Below are positions 1 to 5,974 of a stretch of DNA of 9,494 nucleotides, in pieces; the stretch's first letter is position 1; each line of letters starts with the position of its first letter. Under the pieces are notes generated by a model. The model was given only the letters and a program-made list of their open reading frames with translations, was not told the DNA's origin and made no database searches. The translations under genes and the position numbers were made by a program. This DNA is from Bacillus sp. AFS037270 (lineage in GTDB: Bacteria; Bacillota; Bacilli; Bacillales_B; DSM-18226). Location of the stretch: contig NZ_NUNF01000029.1 in assembly GCF_002585305.1 (NCBI RefSeq), positions 1 to 9,494 on the forward strand, written 5' to 3'.

Positions 1-27
1 AGTTAAAAACTTTTATACTTATCTCAT

Positions 28-56
28 AAAAAAACAGGCTGAGTTTTCGCAGCCTG
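28..56 (-). terminator. Rho-independent terminator of the scoA-scoB operon
   Basis: A perfect 7-bp stem (35-41 with 50-56) closes an 8-base loop. On the minus strand it is followed by seven U residues (28-34). It lies about 10 bases past the scoB stop codon, so it ends the leftward operon. Confidence 0.9.
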
Positions 57-65
57 CTTGGACTA

Positions 66-734
66 TTAATAAGCCTCTAATTTAACATTTTCATCTACCA
101 ACAAGGCGGCCTCGGTTGAATTAACAACCTCCTCAACTGTATACCCGCTTGCCACTTCCACAAGTCTTAATCCAGAATCCGTAACATCCATCACCGCACG
201 CTCCGTGATAATTCGATTCACAACCCCTTTTCCGGTTAGCGGCAATGTGCATTGTTTTAATATCTTTGATTCACCTTTTTTATTGACGTGCTCCATAATG
301 ACGATGATTTTCTGGGCCCCATGGACAAGGTCCATTGCACCGCCCATCCCTTTAATCATTTTTCCTGGAATCATCCAGTTGGCTAAATCCCCTTGTTCCG
401 ATACTTCCATCCCGCCGAGAATCGCCAAATTAACATGTCCCCCCCGAATCATTGCAAACGATTCAGCACTATCAAAATAAGCTGCCCCGCTAATCGCGGT
501 GACCGTCTCTTTCCCAGCATTGATTAAATCAGGGTCCACATCTTCTTCACAAGGATATGGGCCTATACCGAGAAGACCGTTTTCTGATTGTAAAACTACT
601 TGCTTATTGTCTGTAATATAGTTTGCAACGAGGGTTGGCATACCGATACCAAGATTGACATAAAAGCCATTCTCTATTTCCTTTTCTGCTCTAATTGCAA
701 TTCTTTCTCTGACGTTGGCTTTATCATTTGCCAT
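66..734 (-). CDS. scoB: 3-oxoacid CoA-transferase subunit B
   Basis: This is the beta subunit of a two-chain family I CoA-transferase. Such enzymes move CoA from succinyl-CoA (or another acyl-CoA) to acetoacetate or a similar 3-oxoacid in the cytoplasm. The 222-residue length is normal for the subunit. Visible motifs are NLGIGMPT (27-34), the SENG motif (50-53) whose Glu51 is the catalytic residue that forms the enzyme-CoA thioester, and a glycine-rich [11 protein letters not shown] (99-109). ATG at 732-734 is preceded by a GGGAG site about 9 bases upstream. The gene follows scoA by 24 bases, so the two are co-transcribed and translated as partners. The family is certain. The exact acid substrate (acetoacetate, 3-oxoadipate or another short acid) cannot be read from sequence, but the neighbouring HMG-CoA lyase favours acetoacetate. 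Confidence 0.93.
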   Translation of the reverse strand: MANDKANVRERIAIRAEKEIENGFYVNLGIGMPTLVANYITDNKQVVLQSENGLLGIGPYPCEEDVDPDLINAGKETVTAISGAAYFDSAESFAMIRGGHVNLAILGGMEVSEQGDLANWMIPGKMIKGMGGAMDLVHGAQKIIVIMEHVNKKGESKILKQCTLPLTGKGVVNRIITERAVMDVTDSGLRLVEVASGYTVEEVVNSTEAALLVDENVKLEAY

Positions 735-758
735 AGCTATTTGCTCCCTTCCCCCACT

Positions 759-1448
759 CTATTTTTGTACGGTTAATCTTTCAATCCGTTTTTCCTGTTT
801 CCCTTCAATAATTGTTTGAACATAAATACTTGGTGTATGAATAAAATTAGGATCTAATTCACCTATTTCGTAAAGCGCTTCCACTTCTGCGATAGTTACT
901 TTTCCAGCTGCTGCAATCATGGGATTAAAGTTTCGGGCTGTTTTGTGGTAAACGAGGTTTCCCATCTTATCGCCTTTCCATGCCCTTACAAGGCTAAAAT
1001 CAGCTGTCAGCGCCTCTTCTAACAGATATTCACGGCCATTAAACAACTTTGTATCTTTCCCCTCAGCAATTGGTGTTCCAACCCCTGCAGGTGTATAAAA
1101 GGCTGGAATCCCGGCACCGCCGGCTCGTATTTTTTCTGCCAATGTTCCTTGAGGGGTTAATTCTACTTCCAGTTCCCCTGTTAGAACCTGTCTCTCAAAC
1201 TCTTTATTTTCCCCAACATAGGAGCCTATCATTTTTTTTATTTGTTTATTATTTAATAGCAGTCCTAAGCCCCATTCATCAATCCCACAGTTATTGGAAA
1301 TGACGGTTAAATCCTTAACTCCTTTTTCCGCTAAGGCTAAAATCAAATTTTCTGGGATACCGCATAAACCAAATCCACCGACCATTAATGTTGCCCCATC
1401 CTGGATATCAGCAACCGCCTCCTGGAAGGAAGTACAAATTTTCTTCAT
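759..1448 (-). CDS. scoA: 3-oxoacid CoA-transferase subunit A
   Basis: This is the alpha subunit of the same CoA-transferase, 229 residues, close to the usual length of about 230. The family signature [10 protein letters not shown] is at 24-33. VISNNCG follows at 49-55, and a conserved glycine-rich stretch lies at 101-125 ([11 protein letters not shown], then PAGVGT). ATG at 1446-1448 has an AAGGGAG site about 10 bases upstream. It is the first gene of a leftward operon with scoB. Its upstream region is shared with the divergent HMG-CoA lyase gene and contains CodY-like palindromes. I see a perfect TTGACA (minus strand, 1552-1557) but no good -10 at 16-18 bases from it, so the scoA promoter is not assigned. 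Substrate is inferred from context only. Confidence 0.93.
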   Translation of the reverse strand: MKKICTSFQEAVADIQDGATLMVGGFGLCGIPENLILALAEKGVKDLTVISNNCGIDEWGLGLLLNNKQIKKMIGSYVGENKEFERQVLTGELEVELTPQGTLAEKIRAGGAGIPAFYTPAGVGTPIAEGKDTKLFNGREYLLEEALTADFSLVRAWKGDKMGNLVYHKTARNFNPMIAAAGKVTIAEVEALYEIGELDPNFIHTPSIYVQTIIEGKQEKRIERLTVQK

Positions 1449-1546
1449 CCTATTCTCTCTCCCTTTGATTTAGGTTTCATATTAGCCAAACATTTTTTCT
1501 TCCCCTTGACTCTTTATTAATTCTACTTTTCGAGAAAAATTCCTCT

Positions 1547-1561
1547 AATTTTGTCAAAATT
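1547..1561. promoter_or_regulatory. Perfect 15-base palindrome, CodY-like site 1
   Basis: The sequence AATTTTGTCAAAATT is a perfect inverted repeat with 7-base arms around one central T. It matches the CodY consensus AATTTTCWGAAAATT at 13 of 15 positions, and the two differences are symmetric (G/C swapped around the centre). It overlaps a minus-strand TTGACA and sits between scoA and the lyase gene. The palindrome is seen directly; binding by CodY is inferred. Confidence 0.5.
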
Positions 1562-1571
1562 CCATTAACTC

Positions 1572-1601
1572 TTGCTTTTCAGAAAATAACACCACTACAA
1601 T
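1572..1601 (+). promoter_or_regulatory. Predicted sigma-A promoter of the HMG-CoA lyase gene
   Basis: The -35 is TTGCTT (1572-1577) and the -10 is TACAAT (1596-1601), with an 18-base spacer. Initiation near 1608 would give a leader of about 20 bases that still holds the GGAGGGGG ribosome binding site (1617-1624). A CodY-like box overlaps the -35 and spacer. Confidence 0.55.
1574..1588. promoter_or_regulatory. CodY-like site 2 in the lyase promoter
   Basis: GCTTTTCAGAAAATA matches the CodY consensus AATTTTCWGAAAATT at 12 of 15 positions, including an intact TTTTC-A-GAAAA core. It overlaps the predicted -35 and spacer of the lyase promoter, a position where a bound protein would block RNA polymerase. 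CodY represses branched-chain amino acid metabolism in Bacillus, which fits a leucine-degradation gene. Regulation is inferred. Confidence 0.5.
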
Positions 1602-1627
1602 GAAAGTATGAAGATCGGAGGGGGAAA

Positions 1628-2533
1628 ATGATGTTTAATTTACCTAAAAAAGTGACGATCATCGAAGTAGGCCCGCGCGATGGGCTTCAAAATGAGAAGT
1701 TAATAGTCCCAACTGACATCAAAAAACAATTTATTGCTAGTTTGAGGAGTGCCGGACTTAAGGAAATGGAGCTGACTTCGTTCGTATCACCGAAATGGGT
1801 GCCGCAAATGGGAGATGCTGCTGAAATCACAGCGAATTGTCTTGATGAGAAGACGCGAAACATCGTTCTCGCCCCTAATCGGAGAGGAGTGGATCGGGTT
1901 TATTCGACCGAATGCCAGGCAGTTGCCGTGTTTGTTGGCGTAAGCAATAGCTTTAATTTAAAGAATATCAATAAAACAACACGTGACAGTATGGCGGAAT
2001 TAAGGCCGATTATCCGTGAATTAAAAGACAAGAATTATTTTGTTCGGGCCTGCATTTCTACGGCCTTCTATTGCCCATACGAAGGAAAAATGGGCGAGAA
2101 AAACACCCTAGAGCTTTGCCGTGAATTTGTTCATGCCGGTGTCGATGAATTAAGTGTAGCCGATACGATTGGTATGGCAGCACCCAATGAATCTTTTTCT
2201 CTGTTTTCCCAATTAAAAGCTGAGTTCCCTGAAATTCTTATTACCGCCCATTTTCATGATACACGGAAGCTTGCCCTTGCCAATATTTTAGCTGCCCTCC
2301 AAGCAGGAATTGACCGTTTTGACACCTCTGCTGGCGGTCTGGGCGGCTGCCCGTTTGCTCCGGGTGCTGCAGGAAACGCTGCTACCGAGGACGTTGTTTA
2401 CATGCTTGAAAGAATGGGAATTGCAACAGGTGTTGACCTCGATAAATTAATCGCTGCCATTGAAGTTGTCATCCCTTATTTATCAAGAAAAATTGAAACT
2501 GGCTATTACCGTCTTCACTCCCAAACGGTTTAG
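1628..2533 (+). CDS. mvaB: Hydroxymethylglutaryl-CoA lyase
   Basis: This enzyme cleaves 3-hydroxy-3-methylglutaryl-CoA to acetoacetate and acetyl-CoA, the final step of leucine catabolism (YngG in B. subtilis). The 301 residues form one DRE-TIM lyase barrel. Residues matching the known active site are Arg17-Asp18 in GPRDGLQNE, Glu48, Asp179 in ADTIG, metal ligands His208 and His210 in HFHDT, catalytic Cys241 in GGLGGCPF, Asn250 and Glu254. Local departures from common family motifs are VSNSFN (105-110, often ASE-x-HN) and HDTRKLALAN (210-219, often HDTYGQALAN or HDTRGMALAN). Two ATG codons are adjacent (1628 and 1631). GGAGG at 1617-1621 lies 6 bases from the first and 9 from the second, so the start is uncertain by one residue. 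No terminator follows, so transcription probably continues into the 46-codon frame. Confidence 0.9.
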   Translation: MMFNLPKKVTIIEVGPRDGLQNEKLIVPTDIKKQFIASLRSAGLKEMELTSFVSPKWVPQMGDAAEITANCLDEKTRNIVLAPNRRGVDRVYSTECQAVAVFVGVSNSFNLKNINKTTRDSMAELRPIIRELKDKNYFVRACISTAFYCPYEGKMGEKNTLELCREFVHAGVDELSVADTIGMAAPNESFSLFSQLKAEFPEILITAHFHDTRKLALANILAALQAGIDRFDTSAGGLGGCPFAPGAAGNAATEDVVYMLERMGIATGVDLDKLIAAIEVVIPYLSRKIETGYYRLHSQTV

Positions 2534-2608
2534 ATTCATCTCCTATGAATAATCAGTCACCTCATCAACCATCTTAATAATTGAGACTACCATGAAGGGG
2601 GACTGAAC

Positions 2609-2749
2609 ATGAGCCAGAAGCGTGAGAAAGGTAACAGTCAAAGCGGGAAAAACTATGCGGACACAGCAGGAGGCGGCAAACGGATGATTGCTGCTGAAGA
2701 GCTTGAAAAAGCCCTTCACCCTACCAAAAGACAAAATTCTGAACAATAG
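2609..2749 (+). CDS. Small hydrophilic protein of unknown function (46 aa)
   Basis: I do not recognise this frame. It encodes 46 residues beginning MSQKREKGNSQSGKNYADTA, rich in Lys, Glu, Gln, Gly and Ser. It has no Cys or Trp and no membrane segment or signal peptide. A GGG triple (21-23) separates a basic, probably disordered N-terminal part from a short possible helix with MIAAEELEKAL (26-36). Support for translation is a strong GAAGGGGG site about 7 bases before ATG, placement 75 bases after the lyase gene with no terminator between, and a stop immediately before an intergenic repeat. Its size and composition resemble the many tiny Bacillaceae proteins expressed in sporulation or stress, but that is only a resemblance. 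It could be a chance frame. Confidence 0.55.
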   Translation: MSQKREKGNSQSGKNYADTAGGGKRMIAAEELEKALHPTKRQNSEQ

Positions 2750-2750
2750 G

Positions 2751-2813
2751 AAAAGCGGAAGTGCCTTGAACAGGGGCTCAGACCTAAGAGCCCCTAGGCG
2801 CAGGAGCTGGACA
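2751..2813 (+). repeat. Structured intergenic repeat, copy 1
   Basis: The first 23 bases (2751-2773) align without gaps to 9471-9493, with 19 of 23 identical. The whole element can fold. An inner 8-bp stem pairs 2772-2779 with 2788-2795. A 5-base bulge (2767-2771) follows, then a 6-bp stem pairing 2761-2766 with 2796-2801 (one G-U). A 4x4 purine-rich internal loop (GGAA/AGGA) and AGC (2754-2756) with GCT (2806-2808) close it. It begins one base after the stop of the 46-codon frame. It resembles a short repeat I have seen after many Bacillaceae genes, though I cannot name the family. The right boundary is estimated. Confidence 0.7.
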
Positions 2814-2843
2814 ATAAAAAAGTGAATCCCTAATTTAATACCT

Positions 2844-2873
2844 AAAGCCGCGTTTTGGTGTCAGCGGCTTTTT
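2844..2873 (+). terminator. Rho-independent terminator after the lyase / 46-codon unit
   Basis: An 8-bp stem AAAGCCGC (2844-2851) with GCGGCTTT (2864-2871) closes a 12-base loop. It runs into a T tract ending at 2873. It separates the catabolic unit from the hydrolase gene. Confidence 0.8.
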
Positions 2874-2964
2874 CTATGTTAAAATTAAATCTGTTAATTT
2901 ATGGGCACTGTATAGTTGTTTTACATATTTTAATACTAACTTTATTCCTGTGGGAGGTGCCAAT

Positions 2965-3885
2965 ATGAAAAAGGCATTCCGGGCTTTTTTTGTTTTGTTG
3001 TTTTTCTGGGTATCTCTCGGTTTGTATTTTACAAACCGTCTGATGTATATGAAAAAGAAGGACGAGGAATTAATTTTAAGGCGGGAAAAGGAAGCTGGCA
3101 GATATAATCCAGAAGAATTTGAGTCACTTCCAAAGCGTGATGTCGACATTTCCTCTCCATTTGGATATACCATTAAAGCTCTGCTTGTTGAACCGCACGA
3201 TACGAATCGTTATGTGATTATTTCCCATGGTGTAACGGAGACCAAAATTAACTCGATTAAATATGCAAACCTTTTCTTAGAGCGCGGCTTTAACACCTTA
3301 ATATACGACCACCGCCGCCACGGAGAATCGGGTGGAAAAACAACGAGTTTTGGCCACTATGAAAAGTTCGATTTAAAAACCGTTGTTGATTGGCTAAAAA
3401 CGGAGATAGGCCCTCGCCTTGAACTTGGGATTCACGGTGAATCCATGGGTGCGGCAACAATGCTTTTGTATGCCGGACTATTAGAGGACGGGGCCGATTT
3501 TTACATTGCGGATTGTCCATTTTCTGATTTCAAGGATCAGCTTGCCTATCTTATTAAAAAAGACTTTAAAATCATCCCGGGCCTCTTACTGCCAATTGGG
3601 GATGCATTTTTACGCCTGCGCGACAAATATTCGATACGGCATGTTTCTCCGATTGCGGTCATCGAAAATATTAAACACCCCGTATTGTTTATCCATAGTA
3701 AAAAAGATGATTTTATTTTGCCTTCTATGTCAAAGGATTTATTTGAGCAAAAAAAGGGCCCAAAAATGCTTTATATTGCGGAAAATGGACGTCATGCCCA
3801 GTCTTTCAATGAAAATCGCGCTGATTATGAACGTGCGATTGATGAATTTTTGCAAAAATATGTGGACCATGCACTTCCAAGTTAA
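2965..3885 (+). CDS. yqkD: Membrane-anchored alpha/beta hydrolase, YqkD type
   Basis: This is a serine hydrolase of the alpha/beta fold, close in length (306 residues) and motifs to B. subtilis YqkD. The substrate is unknown. An N-terminal hydrophobic helix (about 4-24) after MKKAFRAFF is probably an uncleaved membrane anchor or signal segment that places the catalytic domain outside the membrane. Visible landmarks are SHGV (87-90, oxyanion region), YDHRRHGESGGKT (114-126), nucleophile Ser160 in GESMG (158-162), a likely acid at Asp248 or Asp249 in HSKKDDF, and His277 in NGRHAQS. ATG at 2965 is chosen because GGGAGGTG (2952-2959) lies just before it. An in-frame GTG at 2950 lies upstream of that site and is unlikely. 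A CDGSH gene follows 85 bases later without an intervening terminator. No convincing promoter was found upstream. Confidence 0.88.
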   Translation: MKKAFRAFFVLLFFWVSLGLYFTNRLMYMKKKDEELILRREKEAGRYNPEEFESLPKRDVDISSPFGYTIKALLVEPHDTNRYVIISHGVTETKINSIKYANLFLERGFNTLIYDHRRHGESGGKTTSFGHYEKFDLKTVVDWLKTEIGPRLELGIHGESMGAATMLLYAGLLEDGADFYIADCPFSDFKDQLAYLIKKDFKIIPGLLLPIGDAFLRLRDKYSIRHVSPIAVIENIKHPVLFIHSKKDDFILPSMSKDLFEQKKGPKMLYIAENGRHAQSFNENRADYERAIDEFLQKYVDHALPS

Positions 3886-3970
3886 AATTTCTGATTATAT
3901 TCTGGTTGCTTTTCCTTGTAATTCCATTTATTCTCATTGTTAAGACGAATTTTTATAAGGGGTGCTTAAC

Positions 3971-4177
3971 ATGTCAAAGGTTCAAATAAAAGTCAATGAT
4001 AATGGTTCACTGAGAATTACCGGAGATGTGGAATTACTTGATGGCGAAGGCAATGTTTATTCTACTAAGCCATCCTTTTCTCTCTGCCGCTGTGGTTTGT
4101 CTAATAATAAACCATTCTGCGACGGCTCTCACAAAGGAAAGTTTGAATCACAAGTTAGAGTGAATAAGGAAGAATAG
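3971..4177 (+). CDS. CDGSH iron-sulfur domain protein
   Basis: This is a 68-residue protein made of one CDGSH domain. The motif C-x-C-x2-S-x3-P-x-C-D-G-S-H is complete: Cys39, Cys41, Cys50 and His54 are the ligands expected to hold a labile [2Fe-2S] cluster. Family members take part in redox or iron-sulfur handling, and the role of the small soluble bacterial ones is not settled. It has no membrane segment, unlike the mitochondrial mitoNEET relatives. ATG at 3971 is used because AAGGGGTG (3957-3964) sits 6 bases upstream. An in-frame GTG at 3962 falls inside that site. It may be co-transcribed with the upstream hydrolase, and a terminator follows directly. Confidence 0.9.
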   Translation: MSKVQIKVNDNGSLRITGDVELLDGEGNVYSTKPSFSLCRCGLSNNKPFCDGSHKGKFESQVRVNKEE

Positions 4178-4184
4178 ATAATTT

Positions 4185-4213
4185 GGGCGGCTTTCTGCTA
4201 AGCCGCTCTTTTT
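4185..4213 (+). terminator. Rho-independent terminator after the CDGSH gene
   Basis: A stem pairs 4185-4193 with 4200-4208 (nine pairs, one G-U) around a 6-base loop and is followed by five T (4209-4213). It separates the plus-strand unit from the convergent yolD gene. In the minus direction the U tract is poor, so it probably acts mainly rightward, although it is the only hairpin near the yolD end. Confidence 0.85.
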
Positions 4214-4218
4214 ATATG

Positions 4219-4554
4219 TTACATATCAGTTAACCGAATATCAGCAATATCGGGGATCCGTATCCGGTGCACCTCTTCAAAACGGTCTACCACATGAAGC
4301 TTTTGCGTTAATTCATCCCAATAATGGATTTTACCAATTACCATTTCATAGTTTTGATTCCGATAATGAGTAATCGTAACAAACTGGTTAAACTCAATTG
4401 CTTCGGACAAGGTTTCGTTCATAAGCTCTAGCTGCTGCTCATCCATTTCCCTTTTCTGCTCGTATCGATCTTCTTTTACCCAATCCCTAAGTAATTTGAC
4501 GTGTTCAGGAAGCATCATGGACGTCCATTTGATTTTTCCACGGTCACGAATCAT
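4219..4554 (-). CDS. yqjX: YolD-like protein
   Basis: This 111-residue protein belongs to the YolD-like family, recognised by the opening IRDRGKIKWTSMMLPEH (2-18) and a C-terminal half with YRNQNYEMVIGKIHYWD (64-80). In Bacillus such genes typically lie directly after UvrX/YqjW-type Y-family polymerases and are induced with them in the SOS response. Their biochemical role is not established, and a part in translesion synthesis with the polymerase is the usual proposal. ATG (4552-4554) has an AGAAGGA site 7 bases upstream, within the 18-base gap after the polymerase stop. The pair is therefore one operon under the LexA boxes at 5858-5906. There is no signal peptide or membrane segment. The symbol follows the B. 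subtilis neighbour of yqjW. Confidence 0.88.
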   Translation of the reverse strand: MIRDRGKIKWTSMMLPEHVKLLRDWVKEDRYEQKREMDEQQLELMNETLSEAIEFNQFVTITHYRNQNYEMVIGKIHYWDELTQKLHVVDRFEEVHRIRIPDIADIRLTDM

Positions 4555-4572
4555 AGGTATTTCCTTCTTTCA

Positions 4573-5832
4573 TTACATTTTATGTCCCCCAACCAATGTC
4601 GCTCGATGTTTAGCGGTTCCGGCAGCCGTATAGGAAACAGCCCGGAGCAAAGAACCTGACCCAAAACGCCTACGGATTGAATCAACCACATACCCAAGCT
4701 CCCGCCGCTTAGACGCCCCCATGTCAAACAAATCAAGCTGCAGTTCCCGGTCGTCGACAATATTTCCAATCGCGATTGAAATTTGCCTTACCGTTTTTCC
4801 ACTATAATGTTCGTTAAATAATTCGAGGCAAACACGGTAAAGCTCCATTGTTACATTTGTTGGCTGTCCGATCGTTCGGGAACGATGAAAGCCGCCGCCA
4901 AATTCATCTTGACTATAACCCACTCCTAGACTAATCGTTCTTCCCGCTTTTCGATGGGTACGTGCTCTTCTGGCGACCTCTTCACATATTTCTAACATGA
5001 CGGCCTTAATCTCTTCTTCCTCTTTATAATCTCTTAACAAAATTTGACTCTTTCCAAAGCTGATTTGCCCTTCGATAATGGGTGCTCCTAAATCAGATAG
5101 GTCTACTCCCCAAGCATGATAATAAAGCTGGTTTCCCATAATCCCGAATTTCTTTTCCAGCTTTTTTAAATCATAACGGGCTAATTGGCCAACGGTGAAA
5201 ATGCCCATGCTATTTAAAGTTTTTTCAACACGTCTGCCGATTCCCCACATTTCTCGCAGTGGTGACACGTTCCAAAGTTTTGTCTGAACATCCTCATATG
5301 TCCATTCCGCCACCCCTTTTTTCTTAGCATCAAGGTCAAGGCAAAGCTTTGCTAATAACATATTAGGTCCAATTCCAATGGCAGATGGCAGCTGGAATTC
5401 CCGCTCAATATCCTTTTTTATTTTTTCGGCAATGGTACAGGCATCGCCCCACAAATGAGCGGCCCCATCCACTCTAATAAAGCTTTCATCAACACTATAA
5501 ACGTGGATGGCTTCTTTTGGAACATAGCGGTTAAATACACGGGTAATTTCAGTTGAAATCCGTAAATAAGTGGCCATTTTGGGCTCGACAATTTTAATCT
5601 TGGGGTCATCTGGTATTTCAAACAGACGTGAACCCGTCTTAATGCCAAATTCCTTTTTCAAGCGAGGCGAAGCCGCAAGCACGATACTCCCTTGCCGCTT
5701 TTTCTCACCCACAACGGCTAAATAACAATTCAAAGGGTCAAGACCTTCCATAACAGCGGAACAGCTTGCATAAAAACTCTTCATGTCCACACATAAAATT
5801 TTATTTTTCGGCATTGCGCTGTAATCAATCAT
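4573..5832 (-). CDS. yqjW: Y-family translesion DNA polymerase (PolY2 / UvrX type)
   Basis: This is an error-prone DNA polymerase that copies past damaged bases. Its 419 residues are normal for the YqjW/UvrX branch. Catalytic metal-binding residues are Asp16 in CVDMKSFYAS and Asp115-Glu116 in YSVDESF. Tyr21 is at the expected steric-gate position that excludes ribonucleotides. IGIGPNMLLAK (152-162) is the conserved palm segment. A helix-hairpin-helix region with WGIGRRVEKTL (196-206) follows, then the little-finger domain. QLDLF (365-369) matches the sliding-clamp binding pentapeptide, so recruitment by DnaN is expected. ATG at 5830-5832 has GAGGG 7 bases upstream. It leads an operon with yolD, controlled by two LexA boxes. 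The frame is intact with no truncation. Confidence 0.93.
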   Translation of the reverse strand: MIDYSAMPKNKILCVDMKSFYASCSAVMEGLDPLNCYLAVVGEKKRQGSIVLAASPRLKKEFGIKTGSRLFEIPDDPKIKIVEPKMATYLRISTEITRVFNRYVPKEAIHVYSVDESFIRVDGAAHLWGDACTIAEKIKKDIEREFQLPSAIGIGPNMLLAKLCLDLDAKKKGVAEWTYEDVQTKLWNVSPLREMWGIGRRVEKTLNSMGIFTVGQLARYDLKKLEKKFGIMGNQLYYHAWGVDLSDLGAPIIEGQISFGKSQILLRDYKEEEEIKAVMLEICEEVARRARTHRKAGRTISLGVGYSQDEFGGGFHRSRTIGQPTNVTMELYRVCLELFNEHYSGKTVRQISIAIGNIVDDRELQLDLFDMGASKRRELGYVVDSIRRRFGSGSLLRAVSYTAAGTAKHRATLVGGHKM

Positions 5833-5857
5833 GACTTTTCCCTCACAATTTAAATAT

Positions 5858-5871
5858 CGAACATTTGTTCT
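5858..5871. promoter_or_regulatory. LexA (DinR) box 1, proximal
   Basis: Read on the minus strand, AGAACAAATGTTCG matches the Bacillus LexA consensus CGAACRNRYGTTYG at 13 of 14 positions, and both GAAC and GTTC half-sites are intact. It lies about 7 to 20 bases after the predicted transcription start of the polymerase gene, where bound LexA would block promoter escape. Confidence 0.88.
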
Positions 5872-5884
5872 TTAGTCTATTCAT

Positions 5885-5913
5885 ATTTTAAGCGAATATG
5901 CGTTCGTATTCAA
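5885..5913 (-). promoter_or_regulatory. Predicted sigma-A promoter of the polymerase-yolD operon
   Basis: Read leftward, the -35 TTGAAT (5908-5913) and -10 TAAAAT (5885-5890) are separated by exactly 17 bases. Initiation is expected near 5878, giving a leader of about 45 bases. The spacer is almost filled by LexA box 2. Confidence 0.75.
5893..5906. promoter_or_regulatory. LexA (DinR) box 2, in the promoter spacer
   Basis: Read on the minus strand, CGAACGCATATTCG matches CGAACRNRYGTTYG at 13 of 14 positions, with one change (G to A) in the second half-site. It fills the gap between the -35 and -10 of the polymerase promoter. Its centre is 35 bases from that of box 1. Confidence 0.82.
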
Positions 5914-5951
5914 TGGAAATTTTTTGAGCGGTTTCCAATAGCGAAAAGCGT

Positions 5952-5957
5952 TATAAT
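5952..5957 (+). promoter_or_regulatory. Possible -10 element for the yqzH-like gene
   Basis: A perfect TATAAT lies upstream of the small gene, but no good -35 is at 16-18 bases. The nearest TTGAGC (5924-5929) is 22 bases away. Initiation 6-8 bases downstream would fall inside the ribosome binding site, so this may be chance. Confidence 0.25.
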
Positions 5958-5974
5958 GAAGTGAGGTGTCGTTG

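Noticed and set aside
1527..1538. Inverted repeat TTTTC-GA-GAAAA
   Set aside because: The two-base centre breaks the register of a CodY box and too few other positions match. In an A/T-rich region it may be chance.
1552..1557. Perfect minus-strand TTGACA as a -35 for scoA
   Set aside because: No acceptable -10 lies 16-18 bases downstream. TAGAAT (1520-1525) is too far from it and pairs only with a poor -35, so no scoA promoter is called.
2534..2550. Hairpin ATTCAT/ATGAAT after the lyase stop codon
   Set aside because: Only six A/T-rich pairs and no U tract follow, so it is not a credible terminator.
2543..2746. 67-codon frame on the minus strand opposite the 46-codon frame
   Set aside because: It has no ribosome binding site and is antisense to the better supported small gene and its leader.
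2950..2964. GTG start upstream of the hydrolase ATG
   Set aside because: The ribosome binding site GGGAGGTG lies downstream of this GTG and points to ATG 2965.
3962..3970. GTG start for the CDGSH gene
   Set aside because: It lies inside the AAGGGGTG ribosome binding site, and ATG 3971 is correctly spaced.
5966..5974. GTG or TTG starts for the yqzH-like gene
   Set aside because: The GTG overlaps the ribosome binding site and ATG 5975 has better spacing.
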